Shown: one piece after another, positions 48,037-60,543 of the stretch
Position numbering within the stretch: position 1 is the stretch's first letter
Layout: the number at the start of each line of letters is the position of its first letter
Assembly: GCF_036373705.1 (NCBI RefSeq)
Contig: NC_089857.1
Location: 37,272,784 to 37,336,783 of the forward strand
Reading direction: 5' to 3'
DNA from: Amia ocellicauda
Lineage: Eukaryota > Chordata > Actinopteri > Amiiformes > Amiidae
Length of the DNA: 64,000 nt
Notes under the pieces: model-generated
Database searches by the model: none
What the model was told of the DNA's origin: nothing
Seen by the model: the letters and a program-made list of their open reading frames with translations, nothing else
Made by a program: the position numbers and the translations under genes

Positions 48037-48342
48037 ATATGGCCAAATTGTCATTTAGAGATATCTGTAATTCATTTAAAGATATCTTCAAATATTTAGA
48101 GATCTCTAAATCATTTCAAGATATCTGCAAATATTTGAAGATATCTTCAAATAATTCCAGATATCTTCAAATATGTAAAGATATCTCGAAATCATTTAAA
48201 GATATTGCAGATCATTTAGAGATATCTTTAAAAAGCACCTCATTAAGATATCTCTAAATGATTTGCAGATATCTCTAAATATTTTAAGATATCTTGAAAT
48301 GCATTTCGAGATATCTCTAAATGATAATTTGGCTTGCCATAT
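48037..48342. mobile_element. 306-bp fold-back element built of about 20-bp palindromic units
   Basis: Outer inverted ends match: ATATGGCCAAATTGTCATTT on the left, and on the other strand at the right ATATGGCAAGCCAAATTATC. A 5-bp direct duplication AACTA flanks both sides (48032-48036 and 48343-48347). Inside, GATATC palindromes (one to two degenerate) recur at 48060, 48081, 48101, 48120, 48140, 48160, 48180, 48201, 48221, 48247, 48268, 48288 and 48310. They alternate with AAATNATTT-like palindromes. The only non-repeat segment is about 10 bp near 48235-48244. There is no coding capacity. Confidence 0.75.
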
Positions 48343-48347
48343 AACTA

Positions 48348-51300
48348 ATGCTGCAATGAACCCCAATGATATATGGCCGTGTAAATATATGGTACTGTTC
48401 TTAGTGTATCTAACATGTAGCTGGGCAGATCACACGTGAATTACTATGGTACTAAACACTAAATACTTCCTTTGCACGCTCATATAGTAGCTTTGTTATT
48501 TTAAAGTTTCTTTTATTACTTTTATTTTATTATGCAAATCACATAGAGAAGGGGTTTAAAATGTGTATACCAACATAATGGCGTTTTCAGACAAAGATTG
48601 GATTACAAAAAAAAATTATGTTTTCAATTAAATTTTATCACAAATAGTTAGTTTTATAGTTTTTAATTGAAGTGTAAAAATAATAAACTTTTAATTCTTC
48701 CAAGAATAACTGAGATTCTTCATATTGTTAGATTAAAAAAAAGAAGGAAAACCTACAAATGTTGACAAACAACACCTTCAAAAATGTATTTTTGAGCTTT
48801 GGGGATATTGTTCTTTCTTTCTTTAAATTTTGCCTGTTTGTTATAGGGTTTCTAGTTTATAACGGAGAGAAGATAAGAGATCATAAGGTCAGAAGGTCTT
48901 TTACTGTATAAATATAATATATTTATATTTGTAGGACTGAAGTAATACAAGGCTTTTTTAGAAGACCACACACTCCATAGTATTATACGTCACAATTAAT
49001 AATATTTAGGTTTTGTTAATATATATAATGGATACATACATTAATTAATATATCTGGCATGTTTTCTTGTGGCTATATTTAATCAAGTATTCTGAAAATT
49101 CAACATATAATTAACAATTTCTAAATAGCCAACAGTTTTCTTGGTGCATCACAAGTGCATCACACTCCCTTGCATTGTGGCATAAAATTATAAAATGTAA
49201 ATTAAAAAAAATAACTGATCTTTCCTTCATTCATACTGCATACATGGAAGCAGACACATCTATGAAATGTTGAACAGCTAACATACACTTGGTGGTACTT
49301 GTATAACATTGACTGGGGCCTCCTGTGGTAAAAGCTTCCACTCAGAGACTCTAACCTGGGCCATGCCAGGAGCTGTCTAAGTTGCAGTTTCCAGATGGCA
49401 GGGCACAATTGCACGAGAGGTGCCCAGGTTAGGAAGGTTAAAGTCGTTTAGTAAAAGCTAGGCTCACTTGCTAGCTTGTGGCCGTATGTGCACTAGGGAT
49501 GCAGATGGCTGAGCAAAACAGGTCTTGGTGTATATTTTTTTGGCATTCCTCCTGAGGTATTGCTGAGATCCAACAGTTTACAAATGCATCAGTATCACAC
49601 GTTCTTCCAGGAACAATACATCTTCTTACTCTTAAAATATAAAAAGAAATTCTGTATTTATTTCTGTAAGTAAATTTAACCTCCAACATGTGGTGTAAGC
49701 TGTAAAATAAAAATAAAAAACTCCCAGAGTTGAATGGCCAAGACTTTACACAATGATATTGGGTTTCAAGTAATTCAATGCAGCAACTGATGACTCGTTG
49801 TGATGTGGAACGTTAAAATGGAGTAGAAATGACACGTTATTTAGTCCATGTTTTAATAGTGCCCTAAAATGAACAGGCTCATTTGACTTTTCATCCTGTT
49901 TTAAATTCTCTTCATGTGATGCATTGAAGAGAAATCCATGGAGACATAGTTTTGCTGGATTTTTTTTTTTTTTTTTTTTATCTTTCAAGGATCCAATCTA
50001 TTTTCTGCTACCACATGGTACAAAATAATTGAAATTCTATTGTTAACTCTCCTTGATTACATGCTGCTGCCAAAAGAGCTTTCCCTAATGGCCATGCTGC
50101 GTGACAGCTGTGGCATCTAAGACCATAATTAATAGGCCTTGTTCTTTTTTGAGCCTTCAAACTGTGCATCATCTAATAATGGGTCTCAAGTATACCTTTT
50201 GTTAAATGCAGCCTTTACCATTTGCAGATTTGATTTCAAGTGCTGAAAGTCAAGTTCACATGATCCAAACAAAGTGTACCTTCATCTCTTTCAGACACTA
50301 CAGCTCTGTTCTCCACAAATACTGTTCATTTGGTGGTGTGTTGGTGTTTCTGTAACTAAGGAGACTCCCTTGCTCAGAGAAGCTTCTGATCCACTGGACG
50401 TATATATCTATGGTCTTCTGTGTTTTCCCTCACTTAATCTCTACAGTATGGAGTGTATAATTCTGACAATGAGGTCTGGGGTTTTCTGGTTGCTTCAGGG
50501 TCCTAACTAATTTACTGTTCATGGGATTGAGGAGTGAGGAGTGGGTATTTCACTCCCACTGGTTGAGCCGATAGAAATAATGTTTCAACATCTGCATGGT
50601 AAATTGATCAGGTGCGTAGAGAATATAAGTTTATTATTAGTGCATTTCCTCTAGAAACATTGACCTGGTTTTATACACATGGCTTTCAAACTTAGTAAAG
50701 CTGTGTAACTTTCACCGTCGTCAAATTTAAATATGATGTTTTTGTAAATATATAAGTATATTATATATGTATATGTACACTTTTCATCATGTTGAGCTAA
50801 AGGGGTTTGCTGCAGGTGTAGCTAATGTATTTATTAATCTGTTTATTTATTAATTTACTATTGTGGGCGGAAAACCATTCCCAGAACCTTCAGTTTCCTC
50901 AGTGGTTTTGTGACTTAATTTTCATTCTCTTTGTCCCTGAGAATGATCTTGGGATGTTTTCACATCAACTCAGTTTCGGTTTTCTCCAGTGGATGTAAGT
51001 TTAAGTTACATTAATAAGAAGCCCTATTTGAATACATTATATTTTAAGATCCAACTGTTTAAAGTTCACATCTTAGGGTGAGAGTCATTCTATTTCTTTT
51101 GGGCCCTCTGTATAGGAAAACCAGAGAGAAGCAGCACTAGCCAGTGTTCAGAAAAAACAAAAGACTGGATGAGAACGCTGAGTCATTTTCTTGTAGGCGT
51201 TTTCTGTAGGCCAGGATTAAATGACAGCAGGGTGTAGAAGCTCACACAATGGGTGTCTGCTCTATGTTCCTTGCCTGAAAACAGGCCTCTGGACACAAGC

Positions 51301-51756
51301 TCTCCAAGCCTGCACACGGTTGTTCATCTCACAATTGCTCAACCCTAAAAGACAGACTAATGGAGTTTGTAATGCTGAGAGTCAAAGTGTCATTCTTTGG
51401 AAGTCTCCATGTATTATAGTTAACCTATGTATGAGGAATTATACTTTCAATTAAACATAGTCTTAATGTTAATTAAAGCAACCGAAATTAGGATAAACAA
51501 AGACAAGATAGTATACTTGCAGTAGTTTTGATATTGCACAGTCCAGAAAAATGGCTACTTCTAAACAAACCCCAATTAATGGACAATCATGATACAACTT
51601 TTTAAAATACTATTTTGAAAACAGGATTTAAAACATGCTTTTCCTGTATCTGCATAACAATCAGCCACTTTGTTTTGCAAAACTATTACATAATAAGTTG
51701 CAATAGTATAAGCTCTGAAGACAATACAGTAGTTTGATGTGTATACAAAATACATA
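48348..51756. other. Intergenic spacer
   Basis: It includes a probable second, diverged copy of the 29.6-kb SINE (about 49285-49445) and a T-run at 49961-49979. No gene was recognised. Confidence 0.45.
49285..49445 (+). mobile_element. Possible diverged SINE relative
   Basis: GTTTCCAGATGGCAGGGCAC(AATTG) matches about 20 of 25 positions of GTTCCCAGAGGACAGGCCAC(GATTG) in the SINE body at 29.7 kb, in the same orientation. No clear pol III boxes remain. Confidence 0.3.
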
Positions 51757-52977
51757 CACTCACCTAAAGGATTATTAGGAACACCTGTTCAATTTGGCAT
51801 TAATGCAATTATCTAACCAACCAATCACATGGCAGTTGCTTCAATGCATTTAGGGGTGTGGTCCTGGTCAAGACAATCTCCTGAACTCCAAACTGAATGT
51901 CTGAGTGGGAAAGAAAGGTGATTTAAGCAATTTTGAGCGTGGCATGGTTGTTGGTGCCAGACGGGCCGGTCTGAGTATTTCACAATCTGCTCAGTTACTG
52001 GTATTTTCACGCACAACCATTTCTAGGGTTTACAAAGAATGGTGTGAAAAGGGAAAAACATCCAGTAAGCGGCAGTCCTGTAGGCGAAAATGCCTTGTTG
52101 ATGCTAGAGATCAGAGGAGAATGGGCCGACTGATTCAAGCTGATAGAAGAGCAACTTTGACTGAAATAACCACTCGTTACAACCGAGGTATGCAGCAAAG
52201 CATTTGTGAAGCCACAACATGTACAACCTTGAGGCGGATGGGCTACAACAGCAGAAGACCCCACCGGGTACCACTCATCTCCACTACAAATAGGAAAAAG
52301 AGGCTACAATTTGCACAAGCTCACCAAAATTGGACAATTGAAGACTGGAAAAATGTTGCCTGGTCTGATGAGTCTCGATTTCTGTTGAGACACTCAGATG
52401 GTAGAGTCAGAATTTGGCGTAAACAGAATGAGAACATGGATCCATCATGCCTTGTTACCACTGTGCAGGCTGGTGGTGGTGGTGTAATGGTGTGGGGGAT
52501 GTTTTCTTGGCACACTTTAGGCCCCTTAGTGCCAATTGGGCATCGTTTAAATGCCACGGCCTACCTGAGCATCGTTTCTGACCATGTCCATCCCTTTATG
52601 ACCACCATGTACACATCCTCTGATGGCTACTTCCAGCAGGATAATGCACCATGTCACAAAGGTCGAATCATTTCAAATTGGTTTCTTGAACATGACAATG
52701 AGTTCACTGTACTAAACTGGCCCCCACAGTCACCAGATCTCAACCCAATAGAGCATCTTTGGGATGTGGTGGAACGGGAGCTTCGTGCCCTGGATGTGCA
52801 TCCCACAAATCTCCATCAACTGCAAGATGCTATCCTATCAATATGGGCCAACATTTCTAAAGAATGCTTTCAGCACCTTGTTGAATCAATGCCACGTAGA
52901 ATTAAGGCAGTTCTGAAGGCGAAAGGGGGTCAAACACAGTATTAGTATGGTGTTCCTAATAATCCTTTAGGTGAGTG
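51757..52977 (+). mobile_element. Full-length 1,221-bp Tc1/mariner element, DD36E type, copy 2
   Basis: It is flanked by TA on both sides (51755-51756 and 52978-52979). Both ends carry the same 29-bp inverted repeat as copy 1, starting CACTCACCTAAAGGATTATT. Length equals that of copy 1 exactly, and the two are nearly identical but in opposite orientation about 8.5 kb apart. It encodes a 346-codon transposase. Confidence 0.93.
51905..52945 (+). CDS. DD36E Tc1/mariner transposase with intact DDE triad but GTG in place of ATG
   Basis: The frame runs 346 codons without a stop. The catalytic residues are Asp155 (AWSDESRF), Asp246 (FQQDNAPCHKGR) and Glu283 (SPDLNPIEHLWD). There are 36 residues between the last two, which defines DD36E. 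The N-terminal helix-turn-helix is present. The first codon aligned with the ATG of copy 1 is GTG (51905-51907), and the codon just before it is TGA, so no upstream in-frame start exists. The next in-frame ATG is codon 14 (51944), inside the start of the DNA-binding domain. Normal translation is therefore doubtful. Compared with copy 1 it also has V33, R60, D69, R75, T105, C106, I145 and T237. Confidence 0.92.
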   Translation: MGKKGDLSNFERGMVVGARRAGLSISQSAQLLVFSRTTISRVYKEWCEKGKTSSKRQSCRRKCLVDARDQRRMGRLIQADRRATLTEITTRYNRGMQQSICEATTCTTLRRMGYNSRRPHRVPLISTTNRKKRLQFAQAHQNWTIEDWKNVAWSDESRFLLRHSDGRVRIWRKQNENMDPSCLVTTVQAGGGGVMVWGMFSWHTLGPLVPIGHRLNATAYLSIVSDHVHPFMTTMYTSSDGYFQQDNAPCHKGRIISNWFLEHDNEFTVLNWPPQSPDLNPIEHLWDVVERELRALDVHPTNLHQLQDAILSIWANISKECFQHLVESMPRRIKAVLKAKGGQTQY

Positions 52978-55900
52978 TATATGCAGCTGGTTCGTCCTGG
53001 TCTGCTCATTATCAGTCAGCACCCTCTAGAAAGTATCCTATTATCCTGCCTCTCATCTTGTTTCCAATCAGTGCCTTTCAGTTCAACCCATTCTCCCTCC
53101 CCAAGCCTAAGTCAGCCAGGACTGCAGCCATACCTACTTGGGACAGCCAGTATAGTCAAAGAGGCATCTCAGTTTACTGGCTTGTATCCAGTCATATCAA
53201 CGCCTAAGGTGAGACCACACCCTCCCCCCTCTCCAAGGTCCCACGGATTTTTAAGGTTATGAAATAGCCATGCCAAACCCTGAAGAGCTCCCCTGTAGGT
53301 GGGAGGACTGCATCATTTCAACTGGTGTGGCTGGCAATCAACCGGTACCAAAAGGTTGCCTGTTTGGTACAGCCCTAATACTTCAGGGATATTTCCACAA
53401 TCTGAGATACACACCCATTCCATTCTACATTTTCACAGGTGCTGTTTAACCTTTCGTCTCTGTAGGAAACTACCTGCCATGCACTGTAGAATCAAGACAA
53501 TAGCTTGTTTGGCTATAAATAAATTGCAAATGGAATTTTTCAAACAGGGTTTTATGTAAATTGTATGGATACTCCTCACTACTGTACATCAAAACTAACA
53601 GTGACCTACTTTGCTGATGCCATTAATCTTACAAGGCTTTTCATTGTAGTAACACACATCATTACATGTTGTGACATGTTCTTTTCTCTATTGCTGGAGC
53701 AGTTTGAGCTCATCACACACTATACTGTAATCTGGATACCAAGCAAAGTCACTGCCTCAATGCAAGTGAACTACATAGGCACATATTTTTTCATAAGTAA
53801 ATAAATGTATGAAAAGGATTTTCCTAAAGCGAAAACTGAATGCCGACAGAAACGTGACTGAAGAGCACGCTGTCAGTGCTTTCAGGACAAGTCCCAAAAG
53901 GGAGGCTAAAGACAATCTATTTTTAATATTTTTAGACCAAATTCACAGAGCAACTACAGGGCAGAGGTAATTAGTACAGTTTCTGTGAATTTGTTTTGAC
54001 ATGAATATTAGATATGAGATTTACCTTAAGCTTTTCCGTGCCTCTGCCCTGAACTTATATTTAAATTAAACAAATGCTAAAGAACTAAACAAGAAAGTAA
54101 ACCGACTCTCTGTATTAAAAAATTGTGAACAGGCTTAAGTTCTTGTGGTAAATTATAGGAATAATAAAGACATAATTTATGTATATGGTACTTTGCTAAG
54201 TGGATGTCTTGATGTTTAAAATCTACTGTGAATCATCTTCATTTACGTTTATGAGTATAAAAAATGATTCCAGTCCAAAACAGATATGACCATATAGAGT
54301 TTAAGAAAACAAGTTTGAATGTAAACTGCTTCCATCCAAGGATGAAACGCAATCTGTACATAATAACAGCATTGCTTAGAATCTGTGTCAAATAGAAACA
54401 GCTGGAAGAGTGTATAAAACTTACTAATCACTGAAGGGAAATTCGATTAATGATTCACTGGTGTCAGGAATGAGACTTTCATTGGTTTTCAGGAAATGTG
54501 ATAGAGTGTGCAATGGGCAATCTACTACGGTTTTCACTGTGGATCTGATAACCTTCTTGTATTTTTTATTGAGCGATTCTGTGAGATGGTGTTGAGTAGT
54601 GAATTCCCCCCCAGTTGAGTGCTGAAGAGCCCATGGGGCGTGACATCAGTTCTGTTGTCTCTCTCACCTCGCCTACCATTTTCATGCCTGTGTTCAACTA
54701 AAATGTGTTACAACAGCACTAATCACTGATCAATTTTAGTCAAGAGTATCCATGTTATTATTTTATTATCGATATGACCAACATGTTGGTTGAATTTGCA
54801 GTTGAATAGATTCTACTTGCAAGTAAGTATGATATAATTTAAGTTTAAACTTAAAGATAGGTGCAATCCAGAAACATGTGGAATCCAGGTAAGGATGCAT
54901 TCAACATGCAAGATTATTGTTCCCCTAATGAAAAGTATTCCTGATAATGCAAGTTTTTTACTCAGAAACCTGCACGCCCAGGTCTTGTAATCCTTTGAAA
55001 GCTGTCTCCAGTACATGAGAGCCTGTCTTCTCCTGTTAAATTTAATTAGGGGGGGAAAAACACTCCAAAACAAAATCAGTTCCACTGCAGTGAGTCTGTA
55101 TAGCTATTTGCTGCAGGTTTGATCATTCTCAGTGCCGCAGAACTGATTCCTCAGCCCCGAACTCTGCAGAGGCCATGGTTATCACATGCTGCCAGCCTCA
55201 AGGGAATACCAATTTATCTCGGTCACTGATCACATTTCTTTTCTGTGTGCGTGGTGGTTTCTTTGCAGCTCCCTGCACGTGGATAAGTCTTTTAACAAGC
55301 TATACATGGAAGCAGGAGCTGGTTTTAAGCTTTGAGGTATGACTCAAAGAATGATCGTCCTCTTTAAACTGTTCCTGTGGAGGCAATAGTTTAATAGTAT
55401 AAAATCAGAACTTAATATAAAAGTTTCACCAGATTTAATAACAAAACATAGAGCCTTGAATTCTGCATGGTTTATAGGAGCTCAAATACATTTATCTGGG
55501 TGAAATGTATCTGAAAGAAAATGTTTGGAATCAGATTTGTGGGATGGACTACTAAATACAGGATATATTTTAGGATGTTAACTTATTTGATGAGGATTTC
55601 TTCATGTGTAAGTCCTTTAGAGGGGTGATCATTATATATATTTTCACCCAGACAAAGTGGGTTATGTTTTAAGAAGGCGCTCACAGTACTTCCACATTGT
55701 GAATTAAACAAATTCAGTTCTGGTCTAGGCCATGTGAACAGTCAGAAGTGCACAGTGATTGTAGAGCCACAATGGTCGTTCGGCACATTTTGTTTCTCAC
55801 CCCTCTGATGCAGTGACTTACTAAGTATGTAGCTTTTTGTGGGTAAATAAAACACAACAATTTGAAAATGCATTCATTGTGTTTGATACACCAGTACTAT

Positions 55901-58900
55901 AGTAAAAGTAACTGCGTTGAGGCTGTTTTACCTGAGCCCCCCCCCCATTCTTTTTACTTCACAGTGACCATCTATTAATGCCTTGCTGCTACCTGCTGTG
56001 TGACAATATGCCCAGAATGACCTTGTTATTTCTCCTGTGGATTTATGGCCTAGAAATGTCCTACCATCTTGACGATTGCGGTTTGTTAAAGAATTCTATG
56101 ACGTCACTCACCAGACTGGGTGAACAGCTTAATTAGTAAAAGCACATGAAATGGGTGTGAGTAAAACTGCAGGTCCTGCTCTAGAAACTACTTTAGCTTT
56201 CTGTAAGTGCAATCTTGGAAAAGTGAGAGAAATGTATTTCTTCACTATATATTACTCTTTCAATGACAACACAAACTAGTTGTGAAGCGTGTTCTTCTTT
56301 TGTAATACCCAGTATTAGCCATACCCCTGCATTATATATTGTGATCATATGCTTTTTGGGAGCATAACAAAATAAACATTTATTAAAAAGTTTAATAAAA
56401 TTTGATTTGAAACTTTATACAGGCAGTGTAATACTTTGTAATACAATGTAATAACTTTATTTGATATAGCCTATGCTTGTCTTTAGCATCCTTAATATAG
56501 GATTATATACTTATTATAAGTAAAAAGCCTCTTGGAGCCAAGGATTTCTAAACTCCTGTACTGTGTGGGCAGCTATTTAAAGCTACTGCAGTCCTGAAAG
56601 TGAACTTTGTCTGGGTAGCCTGTCAGTGTGAGCAGAGGTTATAACAAATACTGTCTAGAGTAATCAACTGCAGTGATATAAATAGATGCAAAAAAGTAGG
56701 GGAGTGAATGATCCCAAAGGATATGCAGGCTTCTGGCAACACCAGAAACTCCATGGCGCTACAGTGTAAACTACGACTATATTCATAACAATAATGGTAA
56801 CTTTATTATTGTTTATGACTGATTGGCTGCTATAAATAGGCTTGTTGTTACAGCAGGGATGTTTAACCATTCACTGCATGTTTTTTTTTTTTTATCATTA
56901 AGAAAATGTTGTGCCTTTTGTTAAATAAAGGTACTGATTTATTATCAAACTAAAAGTTAAGAAGCAGTCCAACTAAACTCTATCTTGAAAGCAGGTTAAA
57001 TTGCCTTCATATTCTAATATTGGGAATCTGAAGACAATCTGGTTGCCTTTTGCATATTATAGAGCAGATCTCAAAAAACATTGAGGCTTTAGGTTTGTAA
57101 AACAGAGTTGTTCTTGTATATTTTTAAGCTTTTTTCACAGTAAAAGCATCAGTAATGCAATGGATCTGTTAAGCCTTTCCCATTTATACAATTAGACTAG
57201 CAGATATAGTTTTCGTGATGAACAACTATTAATTGTGGATATGAAAACTTGACTTACCAATCAATGTCATTGTTCAAATGTTACTTTACTAATAAAAGAT
57301 ATTCGCTATTAATGTGTCTTTCAAAAAAAGACACATACACACACACATATATCTATAATAAAACCAAAGCCTGTATATTAGCCTACATTTCTGGAAAAAA
57401 AAGGAGTAGAAACCCGTTCCAGTGTGGGCAGGAGCAGCAGGCGTCTTTCATATTGTCCCATTAAGACTATTTACCAGAGCAGTGCAGAAGCAGGTCTATT
57501 GTTAGAGGACGGCAACCCACGTGAAAATACGGCTTAGTGTAAAAATGACCGAGTTCCAGCTTTGAAGCTGCCAGGAAAATAATCAGTGTCGAAGGGACAA
57601 TTACTGATGCTGTGCGCTATAATGGGGGGGAGAAAAAACAAGGCCTCCTTTGAATCAAGCTCGATGGAGCATAACACAAACAGGATTCTTCCTGTGCCGG
57701 AATGCAGACATTTTACCAAATTCATGTGTGACACTTAAAGGAGATCTAAAATATCATATTTATTTTATTTTGACTGTTTAAAGCAAGAAAACTGATGTTT
57801 TAACTCCTGACTTTCCCTTTAACAGCATATAAAGGCAAGTCTGAATTTGAAATGGAGAAGCTACAGTGAAAGTGATTCAGCCCAATAGTCCAATTTCTGA
57901 ATTACAAAAATAAAACCTGTTGTTGTATTGTATTCCTGTGTATGTGCGTGGTTACTGGATGTAAAACATTTTTTAATATTGCACTTTTTTGCAAATTGTC
58001 CATGGTGAGACATTCTGAGATTTGATTCAACAAGATCAAAAAGCATCAAACCAAAATTACACAATGCATACAAGTATCACAAGTTACATTGCAATAGACT
58101 AGGGGGTCAGAATAGTAAACTGATCAGGACTTCGCACCCAGCTTTTTCATAATACTAGCAATATGATGCATGGTTTCTGTATTTACACAATACATTTAGG
58201 TTCTTAACATGTCTACCTCTCAGCGAGGTTCAATAAGCAGTATTAACGAGCTTTTTAATGTGATATGTGAATTTAGTACTTCAATTCTCACTTCAACAAC
58301 TCTAGAAAACACCTGTGAACATACAGTAATAAAGATTATTTAAGGATGAGGAAGGGAGTTACACTAGCAAAAAATATGCATAATTTGGTTATTCTGCCTA
58401 ATTGAACTATTTAAATTGCTATTTGTTCTATACACTATAGCCTATATTTGTCTACACTAAAAGAAAGAAAAACAGTTTTTACATGTGCCCCTTTAGCAAT
58501 TTCTAGGTCACATAAATATATAGAGCCATAACAAAATTATAGCTGTTCCGGAAAAACAAATAAAGTTTGCTTTAGTAGAGGCCTAACATGCAATCAACAA
58601 ACACTTTTTCCTAGTTTTCCAAGTTTTCCAAAAATATATCAAATCACAGAAAAACACTTTAGGTTTTCACTTGTAGCAAAAAGCTTTTTCAGTTTCATTT
58701 TTCCCTACTTACAAGCCATTAAAAAAACACAATAGCTATAACATATTTCTACACCAGTTTGATAGAATTCTTGAGTCTCTCGAATACTCGGTTTATAATA
58801 TTTCAGTTTGTGTGTTTTATAGTTTTGTTAGGGGGAGTAAAGTTCTAAAGTTCCTCCCCTTTACATTGACACCAATACACAGTTGTACTGGACTATGAAT

Positions 58901-59119
58901 ACTTACTCTAGCCACTTTATGTGGGACAGTCTTCCAGTGATCAGTTACTTGAGGTTATTTTAAGAATTGATAGAAGAAATAGGTTAAGGATGCCATGAAG
59001 AAAAAAAATCCTTAGGATACAAACTACATTTATTTTATGGTGTTCTAATACTGCAGGTACATAGATCTAATAAAATAGGGACTTAAAACTATCTTTACAA
59101 AAGTCAGACTGAGTTCTTC

Positions 59120-59169
<50 letters not shown>

Positions 59170-60170
59170 CACACACATACACACACACACACACACACAC
59201 ATATATACACACACATACACTTAATTGAACTCTCTTTAAAAATGAGTTAATCTGATTAAATCCAGACAAATAAAATGAGGTCTCCCGTTTTAATGACAGA
59301 CTTTAACTATCTGCAAGAGGTAAAAACATCACCACAGAACAATAGGCAGCTGTTCACAGCTAGGCTAAAATTAGTATGTCAGCAATTGGGATTAATCTGG
59401 CTTCATGGACAATGACCTTGGTAACATTATGTGACGAGGCAAGGCTCAAATTTAACGGATGGGGAGAAAGGGAAAAGAAATCCGATTTATTTTGTTGAAT
59501 CATGAATATTCAAGGAGGAAAACAGGAGCCTGGTCCTCTAAAGTGGATTCAGTCAGTGTTGGTTTGCATGGACACCATTTTTCACTTGTTCTCTATAAGT
59601 TCAGCAACATCTCCTCTGTAGGAGGCTGCCGATTCTATTCTCAGCTCCTGTGGTACATTACTCATCCCTCCAGCAAGCAACACCCACACGAAGCTTATAA
59701 AAAAAAAAAACAACTCACCAGCATGTTAGCAAATTAATATTTTAAAAAGTATTTTTCAGTCACTTTTCTTGCAGAAAACATTTTTAAAACTCATAATTTA
59801 ACTTTAAAATCTTTACAAAGTGTCATGTATTGTTTCTAAACTGATAGAGTATGTTCTAGATTGTAGTGACCCATTATGTACCTGTATTCTTCCATTGACA
59901 ACATGACATTGCAAAATTCAGACAATCAAAAGGACAAATTGTGCACAAGAACTATGAACAACCAGCAGGTCATACAAACTATAATTAGCATAACAGTAAT
60001 AAGTTCGGAATTCCCCACACTACAGGAGTGGCATGAGCAAATTACCTTTCCCATTGTACACCTCCCTCAGCTATGGAAAGCTGACATTGTGTGTGGATTT
60101 ACACAGTGTGATGCTATAGTAAGAAGATAAATTCAATAGATGGTGAACAAAAAAGCAAGTGCAATATTGT
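52978..60170. other. Intergenic: copy 2 transposon to FEM1C 3' end
   Basis: No host gene was recognised. It holds an exon-like open block at 53082-53208, a (TA)n/(CA)n tract at 59124-59220, a C9 run near 55938 and a T-run at 56880-56893. The remaining ORFs are short and AT-rich. Confidence 0.5.
59124..59220. repeat. Compound (TA)n(CA)n microsatellite
   Basis: TA and CA dinucleotide tracts alternate over nearly 100 bp, with CATA interruptions. Confidence 0.92.
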
Positions 60171-60511
60171 TTTATTGTGAACATTTTGCTTGTTTAAGAC
60201 ATTAGCAGGGCTCATATGCCATTGGAAACTCACATACCACCAAAATAAAGTGCAGTATTACAGTAATCACCTGATGTGCCATCTGTAATTTGTTTCTTTG
60301 AAGGAGAGCGAGAGAAAAAAAAAAAACCTTAAAATTGGAAAAGCCCTTTTTGCCACAAGAGTAAAGCTGAGGTGTGGAAAATGAAACTGTAGGCTGGTAA
60401 ATGAAAAATATAGGTTCTCTCTGGCATATTGTTATGGTATATAGGTTGAATAAAATATGACAAAACTATAGACATTCACATTTTACCCAGCTTAAATGGG
60501 ATCTACAGAAC

Positions 60512-60543
<32 letters not shown>

